Source of the DNA: Phytohabitans aurantiacus
GTDB taxonomy: Bacteria > Actinomycetota > Actinomycetes > Mycobacteriales > Micromonosporaceae
NCBI RefSeq assembly: GCF_027923225.1
Contig: NZ_BSDI01000011.1
Span: 124,001-188,000, forward strand
DNA: 64,000 bases
Direction: 5' to 3'
Shown: piece after piece, positions 17,399-25,900 of the stretch
How positions within the stretch are numbered: the first letter of the stretch is position 1
Layout: the number at the start of each line of letters is the position of its first letter
Position numbers and translations under genes: made by a program
Notes under the pieces: model-generated
What the model saw: only the letters and a program-made list of their open reading frames with translations
Database searches by the model: none
What the model was told of the DNA's origin: nothing

Positions 17399-17623
17399 GC
17401 TACCGCGACGTCCGCGGCGGTCCAGGCCCGTTGCTCCCGCGGCCTCGCCCTCCGCGGCTACACGACCCGCCCGGCGCGTAGCAGCGAAATCCCGGATGTT
17501 GCTGCCTCCGGGCGCGGTTGAGGCGACAAAATCGGGGATTTTGTCGGGATCTTTAACGTGACTGGGCGCGGAGGGTGAGGCTGCGGGAGCGACGGTCGGC
17601 CCCGCGACGGGCATCGCGGTAGC
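17399..17623. mobile_element. Family B MITE-like element, full copy (B3)
   Basis: A 225-bp unit with inverted arms of about 57 bp: the left arm begins GCTACCGCGACGTCCG and ends CCTCGCCCTCCGCG, the right arm (from about 17567) begins CGCGGAGGGTGAGGCTGCGG and ends GGGCATCGCGGTAGC. The core of about 110 bp is less GC-rich and includes a hairpin CGACAAAATC/GATTTTGTCG at 17524-17546. Size, long terminal inverted repeats and lack of coding suggest a non-autonomous element. I cannot see a clear target-site duplication. Confidence 0.6.
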
Positions 17624-17674
17624 TCGGATGTCGGTCCTGGTTCTGGGCCTGCCCTTGCGCCGCGAAGGATTGTC

Positions 17675-17750
17675 GATCAAGGCCATGCGCGTGGATCAAG
17701 GGCGAATGCTCGCGGTTTTGAGATCGAACCGCGTGCGTTTGCCCTTGATC
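17675..17750 (+). repeat. Family A GATCAAGGGC repeat, copy 5
   Basis: Reference-orientation copy 52 bases after the family B element and 13 bases downstream of the stop codon of the leftward MBL hydrolase gene. The middle is CTCGCGGTTTTGAGATCG, so stem and loop have drifted slightly. Confidence 0.85.
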
Positions 17751-17763
17751 GGCGGCAGAGGGG

Positions 17764-18798
17764 CTAGGCGATTGGTTGCCACCAGCCGTCTACCGCTGGG
17801 GGTTCGGCCACCTGGACGCGCTCGCCTGGGCGGGGCACCGCTAGGCGGGCGTCGACCGCCTTGGCCTCGCGCCACACGAGGTCGGCGGGCTCGCTCCAGC
17901 CGTGGAACGCCAGGTTGAACGTCGCCCAGTGCACCGGGATCAGCAGCCCGCCACGCAGGTCGAGGTGGGCCTGGACGGCCTGCTCAGGGTTGAGGTGGAT
18001 GTCGGGCCAGGCTGGGCTGTACGCGCCGATCGCCATCAGCGTCGCGTCGAATGGCCCGTGCTCGGCGCCGATCGCACCGAAACCGTCGAAGTATCCGGTG
18101 TCGCCGCTGTAGTAGACCCGCTGCGTCGCGCCGGCGATCACCCACGAACTCCACAGGGTGCGGTCGCGGGCGAAGGCGCGTCCCGAGAAGTGCCGGGCCG
18201 GCGTGGCGGTGAACCGCAGCCCCGCCACCTCGACGCTCTCGTTCCAGTCGAGCTCGACGATGCGGTCGCTGGGCACGCGCCAGCGGTCGAGATGGGCGCC
18301 CACTCCGAGAGGTACCAGGAAAGGAGCCGACTGCGACCGCGCGAGCGTGCGGATGGTGCGGAGGTCGAGATGGTCGTAGTGATCATGAGAAATGATCACG
18401 GCGTCGATAGGCGGCAGGGCCGCGAGCGGCACCGGCGGCGGGTGCAGCCGCCGCGGGCCCACGAACGAGAACGGCGAGCAGCGCTCGCTCCAGATGGGGT
18501 CGAGCAGCACGCGGCGGCCGTCGACCTCGACCAGCGCGGACGCGTGCCCGTACCAGGTGATGTGCAGGCCGTCGACGGGCGTCGCGGCGCTCTCGCTGAC
18601 CAGCGGCACAGGAAGTTGCGGCTTGCGCCGCTGCTTGCCGGAGCGCCACTCGCGGTAGACCTCGCCGCCTGATGGGCGCGAGCTTCCGGGCACGGTGTTG
18701 TGGAAGGCGCCATCGCGGTACTGCGCGGATTGGCCCATCCGGGTGGCGCGCTCGCCCTCGGGCCGCGCGCCCAGGGACGCCGGTAAAAGACTCACCAC
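17764..18798 (-). CDS. MBL-fold hydrolase of the NAPE-PLD/UlaG-like group
   Basis: 344 residues. WYGHASALVEVDGRRVLLDPIWSERCSPF, then ISHDHYDHLDLRT (the HxHxDH metal motif), ATPARHFSGRA, YYSGDTGYFDGF and IPVHWATFNLAFH give the complete metallo-beta-lactamase ligand set. The order and spacing resemble N-acyl-phosphatidylethanolamine phospholipase D-like and UlaG-like hydrolases. The substrate in actinobacteria is unproven; a phosphodiester or lactone is possible. The assigned GTG gives an N-terminal extension of about 20 residues; ATG at the MGQSAQYRDGAFHNT segment is an alternative start that matches where homologues align. Confidence 0.8.
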   Translation of the reverse strand: MVSLLPASLGARPEGERATRMGQSAQYRDGAFHNTVPGSSRPSGGEVYREWRSGKQRRKPQLPVPLVSESAATPVDGLHITWYGHASALVEVDGRRVLLDPIWSERCSPFSFVGPRRLHPPPVPLAALPPIDAVIISHDHYDHLDLRTIRTLARSQSAPFLVPLGVGAHLDRWRVPSDRIVELDWNESVEVAGLRFTATPARHFSGRAFARDRTLWSSWVIAGATQRVYYSGDTGYFDGFGAIGAEHGPFDATLMAIGAYSPAWPDIHLNPEQAVQAHLDLRGGLLIPVHWATFNLAFHGWSEPADLVWREAKAVDARLAVPRPGERVQVAEPPAVDGWWQPIA

Positions 18799-18856
18799 GC
18801 AACCGTAGCTCTACTGCAACCCACCACCCGGCCCGACATCTTGACACAATGATGCG

Positions 18857-20263
18857 GTGTACGACTTCGATGTGCTCGTCCTCGGCTCCGGCCCCGGTGG
18901 ACAGAAGGCCGCGATCGCCGCTGCCAAGCTAGGCCGGCGGGTCGGCGTGATCGAGCGCCGGCACATGGTGGGTGGGGTGTGCATCAACACCGGCACCATC
19001 CCGTCCAAGACCCTCCGGGAGGCCGTGCTCTACCTCACCGGCATGAGCCAGCGAGAGATGTACGGCCAGAGTTATCGCCTCAAAGATGACATCACGGTCG
19101 CCGACTTGGCAGCCCGCACCCAGCACGTCATCGGTCGCGAGATCGACGTGATCCGCAGCCAGCTCGCCCGCAACCGGATCCGGCTGCTCACCGGCACGGG
19201 CGTGTTCGCCGACGAGCACACGGTGCGGGTGGTGGAGGACAGCGCGGGGCGAGACACCAAGGTGACCGCCGAGAAGATCATTATCGCCGCGGGGACGCGG
19301 CCGGCGCGTCCCGCCGCGGTCGAGTTCGACGAACGCACCATCATCGACTCGGACGGCATCATCAACCTGGAGAACATCCCGCAGTCGCTCGTCGTGGTGG
19401 GCGCCGGGGTGATCGGCATCGAGTACGCGTCGATGTTCGCGGCGCTGGGCACCAAGGTCACGGTGGTCGAGCGGCGCGAGCGGATGCTCGAGTTCTGCGA
19501 TCTGGAGATCATCGAGGCGCTCAAGTACCACCTGCGCGACCTGGCGGTGACCTTCCGGTTCAGCGAGGCGGTGGCGTCGGTCGAGCGGCACCCGCGTGGC
19601 GCGATCGCGGTGCTGGAGAGCGGCAAGCGGATCGCCGCCGACGTGGTCATGTACTCGGCCGGGCGGCAGGGGATGGCCGACCAGCTCTCGCTGGAGGCGG
19701 CCGGGCTCAGCGCCGACAATCGCGGCCGTATCCAGGTCGACGAGCACTTCCGCACCCCGGTTTCGCACATCTACGCGGTCGGTGACGTGATCGGGTTCCC
19801 GGCGCTGGCGTCGACCTCCATGGAGCAGGGCCGGCTGGCCGCCCACCACGCCTGCGACGAGCCGGTGCGCGCGATGCACCAGCTCCAGCCGATCGGCATC
19901 TACACGATCCCGGAGATCAGCTTCGTCGGGCGCACGGAAGAGGAGCTGACGGGGGCGGGCGTGCCGTTCGAGACGGGCATCGCGCGGTACCGGGAGCTGG
20001 CGCGCGGGCAGATCATCGGCGACTCGTACGGGATGCTGAAGCTGCTCGTGTCGCCGGACGATCGGACGCTGCTGGGAGTGCATGTCTTTGGCACCGGGGC
20101 GACCGAGATCATCCACATCGGGCAGGCGGTGATGGGGTGCAACGGGACCATCGACTACCTGGTCGACACGGTGTTCAACTACCCGACGCTCGCTGAGTCG
20201 TACAAGGTGGCGGCGCTCGACGCCATGAACAAGATGCGGCATATAGATCGCTTGCGTGACTGA
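18857..20263 (+). CDS. sthA: Soluble NAD(P)+ transhydrogenase (Si-specific)
   Basis: 468-residue flavoprotein disulfide-reductase homologue. FAD-binding LVLGSGPGGQKAAIAAAKLG at the N-terminus. The former redox loop reads GGVCINTGTIPSKTLRE and keeps only one Cys, the hallmark of SthA versus dihydrolipoamide dehydrogenase. A second nucleotide-binding site is VVVGAGVIGIEYASMFAALG, followed by AVGDVIGFPALASTSMEQGR. It moves hydride between NADPH and NAD+. GTG start; stands alone with its own promoter region shared divergently with the MBL hydrolase. Confidence 0.92.
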   Translation: MYDFDVLVLGSGPGGQKAAIAAAKLGRRVGVIERRHMVGGVCINTGTIPSKTLREAVLYLTGMSQREMYGQSYRLKDDITVADLAARTQHVIGREIDVIRSQLARNRIRLLTGTGVFADEHTVRVVEDSAGRDTKVTAEKIIIAAGTRPARPAAVEFDERTIIDSDGIINLENIPQSLVVVGAGVIGIEYASMFAALGTKVTVVERRERMLEFCDLEIIEALKYHLRDLAVTFRFSEAVASVERHPRGAIAVLESGKRIAADVVMYSAGRQGMADQLSLEAAGLSADNRGRIQVDEHFRTPVSHIYAVGDVIGFPALASTSMEQGRLAAHHACDEPVRAMHQLQPIGIYTIPEISFVGRTEEELTGAGVPFETGIARYRELARGQIIGDSYGMLKLLVSPDDRTLLGVHVFGTGATEIIHIGQAVMGCNGTIDYLVDTVFNYPTLAESYKVAALDAMNKMRHIDRLRD

Positions 20264-20358
20264 CCTTCCCGTCTCACGAAGAAATGTGGGAGCAACGGGG
20301 TGGTAACGCGTGGCGGACAGGATGTTGTTGATCTTCGTTCGCCTCGTGGAGGTACTCC

Positions 20359-21600
20359 TTGTTGAAGAAGATATCGATTTCAGCGCTCCTACTGCCCGCT
20401 CTCAGTGCCGCCCTCACCGCAGCCGTCGTGATCACCGTGACCGCCAGCGACCCCGAAACCCCCGAGAACACCGTCAGCGGCGTGGACCTGGACAACGGCG
20501 TCGAGAGTGTCGCCTACCGCCAAGCCGTCGCCGCCGCCAAAGCCAGGAAGCCCAAGGTCACTGTCATCGGCACGGGCGGCACGATCGCCGGTGTCGCGAC
20601 GTCGCGCAGCAGCTTCACCGACTACCGCGCTGGGCAGATCCCGATCGCGGACATGGTCGGCCAGCTCCAGCCGGAACTCGGCAACGTCGCCGACGTGACG
20701 ACGGTGCAGTTCGGCAACAAGGGCTCGGGCGGATACACGATCGCCGAGTTCCAAGCGCTCACGCTCGCCGTCCAGAAGGCGCTCAAGGATTCTGACGGTG
20801 TCGTGGTGACCAGTGGCACCGACACGATGGAGGAGTTCGCGTACTGGCTGGATCTCACGGTCCGCGACCAGAAGCCGGTGGTCATGACCGGCGCGATGCG
20901 TCCGTGGGCGGCGGGCACGGTCAACGGGCCGCAGGTGATCGGCGCGGACGGGCCGGCCAACCTGTACAACGCGATCGTCCTCGCCGCCAGCCAGGCCACG
21001 TACTGCTACGGCACCGTGCTGATGCTGGGCGACGAGTTCCACGCGGCGCGCGACGTCACGAAGACCAGCGCGTACCGGATGGACACCTTCCAGACGCGAG
21101 AGTTCGGTGTACTGGGCTGGATCGACGGGCCGAACATCAAGGTCGGGCGGGCGCCGTCTCGGGTAGCGGACTGTGACCTGAAGCAGCGCTGGCTGACCCC
21201 GTTCAACGTGGCGAAGGTGGCGCCGGAGGCGCTGCCGCGCGTCGAGGTGGTGACGAGCTACCAGCAGGCGGGCGGTGAGGCCATTACCGCGTTCGCGGAC
21301 GCGGGCGTCAAGGGCATCGTGACCGCGGGCACCGGTGCCGGTGGCGTGTCGGCGGCTCAGACGGCGGCGCGTACGGCGGCCGCGGCGAAGGGCGTCGTGT
21401 TCGTATCCACCACGCGCACCGGCTCAGGGTCGGTGTACGGCGGGAGCACCACGCAACCGATCGTCGCCGGTGACGACCTTCTGCCGCAGAAGGCGCGACT
21501 GCTGCTGTTGCTCAGTCTGGCGTTCGCGCCGGGTGATGTGGAGAAGGTTCGTCAGTGGGTGACCACTTTGGGCAACCCGGAGTGGCATACCGTGGACTGA
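20359..21600 (+). CDS. Secreted type II-like L-asparaginase
   Basis: 413 residues. A Lys-Lys start followed by a hydrophobic stretch (LLLPALSAALTAAVVITVTA, about residues 9-28) forms a signal peptide. The enzyme has VTVIGTGGTIAG with the nucleophile Thr, and VVTSGTDTMEEFAYWLDLTV with the second catalytic Thr-Asp. Later KGIVTAGTGAGG and VFVSTTRTGSG are normal for the family. It hydrolyses L-asparagine (possibly glutamine) outside the membrane. TTG start at 20359 has GGAGG six bases upstream. The stop and the next ATG overlap (TGATG), so the methyltransferase homologue is translationally coupled. Confidence 0.88.
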   Translation: MLKKISISALLLPALSAALTAAVVITVTASDPETPENTVSGVDLDNGVESVAYRQAVAAAKARKPKVTVIGTGGTIAGVATSRSSFTDYRAGQIPIADMVGQLQPELGNVADVTTVQFGNKGSGGYTIAEFQALTLAVQKALKDSDGVVVTSGTDTMEEFAYWLDLTVRDQKPVVMTGAMRPWAAGTVNGPQVIGADGPANLYNAIVLAASQATYCYGTVLMLGDEFHAARDVTKTSAYRMDTFQTREFGVLGWIDGPNIKVGRAPSRVADCDLKQRWLTPFNVAKVAPEALPRVEVVTSYQQAGGEAITAFADAGVKGIVTAGTGAGGVSAAQTAARTAAAAKGVVFVSTTRTGSGSVYGGSTTQPIVAGDDLLPQKARLLLLLSLAFAPGDVEKVRQWVTTLGNPEWHTVD

Positions 21601-22685
21601 TGGCGGTTGCCGAGGAGCTGCGCCGGCGCTATGCCGACGCCCTGCGGGGCGAAGGCGGGATCACGCGGCCCGAAGTGGCCGCGGCGTTCGCGGCGGTGCC
21701 GCGCGAGGCGTTCGTGGCGAGCGGGTTCCACGCGCGGGACGGTGGTTGGGTCGCCCCGGACGACGAGGGCTTTCTCGACGCGGTCTACACCAACGACGTT
21801 CTCGTCACCAAGATCGTCGACGGGACGCCGGTCAGCTCCTCCAGCCAGCCCTCGCTGATGGCCGCGATGATCGAGGCGCTCGACCTGGCGCCCGGCATGT
21901 CCGTGCTGGAGGTGGGGGCTGGCACCGGATACAACGCCGCGCTGATGTCGGCGGTCGGTGCCCGCGTCACCAGCATCGACGTGCAGCCCGACGTGCTGGA
22001 CCGGGCGCTCGCCGGCCTCGCCCGGGCAGGAGTGTCCGATGTGGAGCTTCATGAGGGCGACGGATACGAGGGAGTTCCTGGCAGGTACGACCGGATCGTC
22101 GTCACGGTCGGGATCAACGGCGTCTCTCCACAGTGGTTCGACCAGTTGGTGCCGGGCGGCTTCGTGCTCGCGCCGGTGGCGCACGCCGGCCACCATCCGG
22201 TGCTGCGGGTGACACCAGGTGAGGGAGCGCGCGGGATGTGCGCGGCCGGGTTCATGGCGGCGGCCGGGCCGCTCGGCGCGGCGTACCCGTGGAAGCATCC
22301 GCAGCCGGCCGGCCCGCTACCGGATCCGGTCGTCATGTTGCCGCCGCGGTTCGAGCCGCCGCTCGACGTCTTCCGGTACCACGATCTCTGTTTCGCCTGT
22401 GGCGTCTGGGATTCCCGCGCCACGCTCGCGCACCGGGGAGACAGCACGGCGTGCGCGGTGCTGGACGAGACCGCCGCCGCGGGCGCCGCTGTCAGTTCGG
22501 ATGGCGCGATCGGGGGCAGCGGCGCGCACGCCGAGGAGTACGCCGCTCGCTTGGCCGCGCTGCTCGACCGCTGGCAGGACGCCGGCGAGCCAGCGGTCGC
22601 CGCGTGGCGCGCCGACCTCGCGCTGTCCGGTGATCCCGACCGTCCAATTTGGATACCGCGAGAGTGGCGTTACCAGGACTTCTGA
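21600..22685 (+). CDS. Protein-L-isoaspartate O-methyltransferase homologue
   Basis: 361 residues. The first 200 residues are a PCMT-type SAM methyltransferase: VPREAFVASGF, SSSSQPSLMAAMIEAL, MSVLEVGAGTGYNAALMSAVGA (SAM motif I) and YDRIVVTVGINGVSPQWFDQLVPGG. The C-terminal 150 residues are a poorly conserved extension seen in actinobacterial multi-domain PCMTs, some of which modify peptides. It is coupled to the asparaginase (TGATG); both concern Asn/Asp chemistry, but joint function is inference. A longer in-frame start at 21555 lies inside the asparaginase and lacks a ribosome site. Confidence 0.82.
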   Translation: MAVAEELRRRYADALRGEGGITRPEVAAAFAAVPREAFVASGFHARDGGWVAPDDEGFLDAVYTNDVLVTKIVDGTPVSSSSQPSLMAAMIEALDLAPGMSVLEVGAGTGYNAALMSAVGARVTSIDVQPDVLDRALAGLARAGVSDVELHEGDGYEGVPGRYDRIVVTVGINGVSPQWFDQLVPGGFVLAPVAHAGHHPVLRVTPGEGARGMCAAGFMAAAGPLGAAYPWKHPQPAGPLPDPVVMLPPRFEPPLDVFRYHDLCFACGVWDSRATLAHRGDSTACAVLDETAAAGAAVSSDGAIGGSGAHAEEYAARLAALLDRWQDAGEPAVAAWRADLALSGDPDRPIWIPREWRYQDF

Positions 22686-24253
22686 CGGCGCTGCCGCCAC
22701 GGCCGGCCGTCGGGGTCGTAGACCATCCGGTACACCGGCATCGCCCACAGCCGGGTGCGCCGGGGCAGCGCCTCGGGTTCGTGCGGCACCAGCCGGCCGG
22801 GTGGGCGTGGCCCGCGCTTGCCGCCTTCGTGCCAGGCCTGCAGCGCCCGCGCCGCCTCGGTCACCGCGCGCACGGCCGACTCCGGGTCGACCAGGTCGGC
22901 GTCGGCGGACGGCTCCCGGTCGAGATGCTCGCGCAGGAGCCGCAACCGGAGGTCGCGGGCGAAGACCCGGGCGCCATCGCCGAGGCCGGCCGGGTCGGCA
23001 GGCTCGCGCTCGTCGCGCGTTTCGTCGAGTACCGCGCACGAAAGCTCGCTGTCGTGTGTCCACGATCGACGGTTGAAGTTGTCGCTGCCCACACTGGCCC
23101 ATACGTCGTCGACGACGCACACCTTCGCGTGCACGTACACGGGCGTGCCGGCGTGGTTCTCCACGTCGAACGAGTGCACCCGGTCGCCGCCGGCGGCCCG
23201 GCACACCTCCAGCGCCTTCGCACGGCCCACCTGGTTGGGCGGCCAGGCGAGCCGACCGTCCACATCGGGGTACCGCGGCACCACCACGATGAGGTGCAGG
23301 TCCGGGTGGCGGGTGAGCGCGTCGGCGAACAGTTGCGCCACCTCGCCGGACCACAGGTACTGGTCCTCCAGGTAGATGAGTCGTCGCGCCCGGCGGATCG
23401 CCTTGGTGTACCCGCGAGCCACGGTGCGCTCGCCCTTCGGCGCGAAGTCGTACGGCGGCCGCATCGCGGCGTACGTGCGCATGACCTGCACGGCGTGCGG
23501 CCCCGACGGCGGCGGGTCGGGCGGCTGGGGCGGCAGTTTCTCGGCCGACAGGTCGGCGTGGCTGAGCCAGTCGCGCAGGTGTGCCAGGGGGAGGTGGGTG
23601 TCGAGCGAGGTGGGGTCGTTCCAGCGCTCCCGGAACACCTGGTCGAGCGCGCCCACCACCGGCCCCTGGAGCCGCAGTTGCACGTCGTGCCACGGTGGCC
23701 GGTCGCCGTACCGGGTCGACATCCGCACGGCCTGCGGGTCACCGTGGTGGTCGGCGTCGTCGCGGCGGCTGTGGCACAGGTCGATGCCGCCGACGTACGC
23801 GACGTCGCGCTCGACCCGGCCGGGATGGCGCAGCACGACGAGCTTCTGGTGGTGCGAGCCGCCCCGCCGCACCCGCTGGTCGAGCAGTACCTCGCCGCCC
23901 GCCTCCTCGATGGCGTCGCCGAGGTGCCGGTTCTCCTCCTCGCTGTACTGGAGCGCGTCCAAATGTGAGCGCCACATCAGCCCTTTGACGACCACGCCGC
24001 GCTTGGCGGCCTGGCAGAAGAGCTCGGCGATCGTGGGGCCATTGGGGCGCATGAGCTGGTCGGGGTCACCGCGCCAGTCGGTGAAGTAGAGGTGATCGCC
24101 CGCTTCGAGCGCCTCCACATCTGTCACAAGCTGGTCAAAGTACGAACTGCCGTGAATTAGCGGCTCGGCGGTGTTTGATCCAACCCAGCCGGGTACTGCC
24201 GTATATGGGTTGCCGCGCTCGGGGGGCGTGAGGAACCAGTCGTCGGGTGGCAC
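22670..24253 (-). CDS. Phospholipase D family protein
   Basis: 527 residues with two HKD half-sites: HHQKLVVLRHP followed by VAYVGGIDLCHSRRDD, and VYVHAKVCVVDDVWASVGSDNFNRRSW. The N-terminus EALEAGDHLYFTDWRGDPDQL matches actinobacterial PLD-like phosphatidyltransferase/phosphodiesterases of unknown substrate. No signal peptide is evident. The 3' end overlaps the convergent methyltransferase gene by 16 bases. GTG start. Confidence 0.86.
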   Translation of the reverse strand: MPPDDWFLTPPERGNPYTAVPGWVGSNTAEPLIHGSSYFDQLVTDVEALEAGDHLYFTDWRGDPDQLMRPNGPTIAELFCQAAKRGVVVKGLMWRSHLDALQYSEEENRHLGDAIEEAGGEVLLDQRVRRGGSHHQKLVVLRHPGRVERDVAYVGGIDLCHSRRDDADHHGDPQAVRMSTRYGDRPPWHDVQLRLQGPVVGALDQVFRERWNDPTSLDTHLPLAHLRDWLSHADLSAEKLPPQPPDPPPSGPHAVQVMRTYAAMRPPYDFAPKGERTVARGYTKAIRRARRLIYLEDQYLWSGEVAQLFADALTRHPDLHLIVVVPRYPDVDGRLAWPPNQVGRAKALEVCRAAGGDRVHSFDVENHAGTPVYVHAKVCVVDDVWASVGSDNFNRRSWTHDSELSCAVLDETRDEREPADPAGLGDGARVFARDLRLRLLREHLDREPSADADLVDPESAVRAVTEAARALQAWHEGGKRGPRPPGRLVPHEPEALPRRTRLWAMPVYRMVYDPDGRPWRQRRQKSW

Positions 24254-24328
24254 GAAGCCAGGATTACCCAGGCGCCGTGCCGCCCTACCGTCAAAGGCAC
24301 ATCAACGACCAGCTAGGGGGCGACCACG

Positions 24329-24448
24329 ATGAGCAGCGAGACCCTTCCCACCAAGGCACAACAGCCCGTCGAGTCCGAGCGTGGCCTGCTGATGGTCCTG
24401 CTGGTGATGGTGTTGCTCGGCGTTGCCGGTGTGTTCCTGATTTCCTGA
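24329..24448 (+). CDS. 39-residue single-pass membrane protein (small ORF)
   Basis: ATG at 24329 with AGGGGG eight bases upstream encodes a short polar N-terminus (MSSETLPTKAQQPVESERG) and a strongly hydrophobic helix (LLMVLLVMVLLGVAGVFLI, residues 20-38) ending one residue later. Its TGA lies inside the palindrome CCTGATCAGG (24444-24453), which also contains the stop of the convergent pirin gene. It reads as a genuine tail-anchored-type small protein; function unknown. Confidence 0.6.
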   Translation: MSSETLPTKAQQPVESERGLLMVLLVMVLLGVAGVFLIS

Positions 24449-25402
24449 TCAGGTGTGCGGCACGCGCTCGGCGGGGATCACGCCGAGGCGGCCAGCCTGA
24501 TAGTCCTCGAACGCCTGCATCAGCTCCTGGCGGGTGTTCATCACGAATGGGCCGTAGTGGGCGACGGGTTCCCGGATCGGCTCGCCGCCCATGATGTACA
24601 GGTCGAGCACCTCGCGCGAACCGGCGGTGACCCGGATGGCGTCACCACTTCCATGCACCGCTAGCTGCCCGGTCTCGATCGGGCGGCCGTCCGCGCCGAT
24701 CGTTCCTTTGCCGGCGAGCACGTAGACCAGCGCGTTGTAGTCCTGCCGCCAGGGCAGGTCGAGCGCCGCGCCCGGCTGGAGCGTGACGTGCGCGATCGTG
24801 ATCGGCGTGTGCGTCGAGCCGGGACCGGTCACCCCGGCCAACTCGCCCGCGATGACCCTGATCAGCGCCCCGCCGTCCGGGGTGGTGAGCAGGCCGGACT
24901 GCTTGCCGCGGATGTCCTGGTAGCGCGGCGGGCTCATCTTCTTGACCTTGGGCAGGTTGACCCAGAGCTGCAGGCCGTGGAACAGGCCGCCGCTCACGAC
25001 CAGGTGCTCCGGCGGCTTCTCGATGTGCAGGATCCCGGCGCCGGCGGTCATCCACTGGGTGTCGCCGTTGGTGATCGTGCCACCGCCGCCGTTGGAATCC
25101 TGGTGGTCGAAGACGCCGTCGATGATGTACGTGACGGTTTCGAAGCCCCGGTGCGGGTGCCACGGGGTGCCCTTCGGCTCGCCGGGGGCGTAGTCGACCT
25201 CACCCATCTGGTCGAGGTGGATGAAGGGGTCCAGCTCGCTGAGCGGTACACCGGCGAAGGCCCGGCGGACGGGGAACCCTTCGCCCTCGTAGCCACTGGG
25301 CGCGGTGATCATGCGGCGGACCGGCCGATAGGCCGTGGCCGCGGGATCGAGTTTCGGCAGGCGCGGGAGGACGAGGACGTCGTCCACGGTGACGGCTGGC
25401 AT
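24449..25402 (-). CDS. Pirin family protein
   Basis: 317 residues, bicupin. The metal site is given by HPHRGFETVTYIIDG, then DGVFDHQDSNGGGGTI, and ILHIEKPPEH as in quercetinase-like pirins. The C-terminal cupin has the pirin_C pattern with MGGEPIREPVAHYGPFVMNT. Pirins act as redox-sensing cofactors or flavonoid dioxygenases; which applies is unknown. It follows the MarR gene by one base on the same strand, so it is probably the regulator's main target. Confidence 0.87.
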   Translation of the reverse strand: MPAVTVDDVLVLPRLPKLDPAATAYRPVRRMITAPSGYEGEGFPVRRAFAGVPLSELDPFIHLDQMGEVDYAPGEPKGTPWHPHRGFETVTYIIDGVFDHQDSNGGGGTITNGDTQWMTAGAGILHIEKPPEHLVVSGGLFHGLQLWVNLPKVKKMSPPRYQDIRGKQSGLLTTPDGGALIRVIAGELAGVTGPGSTHTPITIAHVTLQPGAALDLPWRQDYNALVYVLAGKGTIGADGRPIETGQLAVHGSGDAIRVTAGSREVLDLYIMGGEPIREPVAHYGPFVMNTRQELMQAFEDYQAGRLGVIPAERVPHT

Positions 25403-25403
25403 G

Positions 25404-25871
25404 TCAGTTCTCTTTTCCTGGTGCGGACCTCAGCTGTTTGCCCAACCGGCTGAAGATCTTGGCGAGGTGGGCGACGTCGGTGTCGTCGAGGTCGTCCATG
25501 AAGTGGCGGCGCACCGACGCGAGGTGGTGCGGCGCGGCCTCGCGCAGCACGCGCAGGCCCTCGGCCGTCAGGACGGCCTCGCTACCCCGGCGATCGGCGG
25601 GGCACGCTTCGCGGGCCACGAGCCCGCGCTTTTCCATCGAGCCGATCTGGTACGTCAGGCGGCTGGGCGAGAACACCAGCCGGCTCGCCAACTCGCCCAT
25701 GCGCAGCCGGCGGCCCGGGGCCTCGGAGAGCAGCACGAGCACGTGGTAGTCGTTGAACGTCAGGCCACTGCTGGCCCGCAGGTCTTCTTCGAGCCGGGTC
25801 ATCAGCAGTTGGCTGGACTCGATATACGCCCGCCAGCCAGCCAGTTGGGTCTCGGTGAACGGCTCGGCCAT
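25404..25871 (-). CDS. MarR family transcriptional regulator
   Basis: 155 residues of winged-helix MarR type: SGLTFNDYHVLVLLSEAPGRRLRMGELA, then RLVFSPSRLTYQIGSMEKRGLV (recognition helix) and EAVLTAEGLRVLREAAPHH (wing). I start at ATG 25871, behind CGGGG; an upstream TTG at 25889 would add six residues but has no ribosome site. Located between NAD kinase and pirin on the same strand, one base before pirin. An AT-rich site directly upstream is a likely autoregulatory operator. Confidence 0.85.
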   Translation of the reverse strand: MAEPFTETQLAGWRAYIESSQLLMTRLEEDLRASSGLTFNDYHVLVLLSEAPGRRLRMGELASRLVFSPSRLTYQIGSMEKRGLVAREACPADRRGSEAVLTAEGLRVLREAAPHHLASVRRHFMDDLDDTDVAHLAKIFSRLGKQLRSAPGKEN

Positions 25872-25884
25872 GCCCCGAGAGTAC

Positions 25885-25896
25885 TTCAAATTTTAA
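25885..25896. promoter_or_regulatory. Possible MarR operator
   Basis: TTCAAATTTTAA is an AT-rich near-palindrome (TTNAAATTTNAA form) in an otherwise 70% GC sequence, 14 bases upstream of the marR ATG. MarR proteins typically bind such sites over their own promoter. It lies in the 29-base gap after nadK. Confidence 0.4.
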
Positions 25897-25900
25897 TGAG

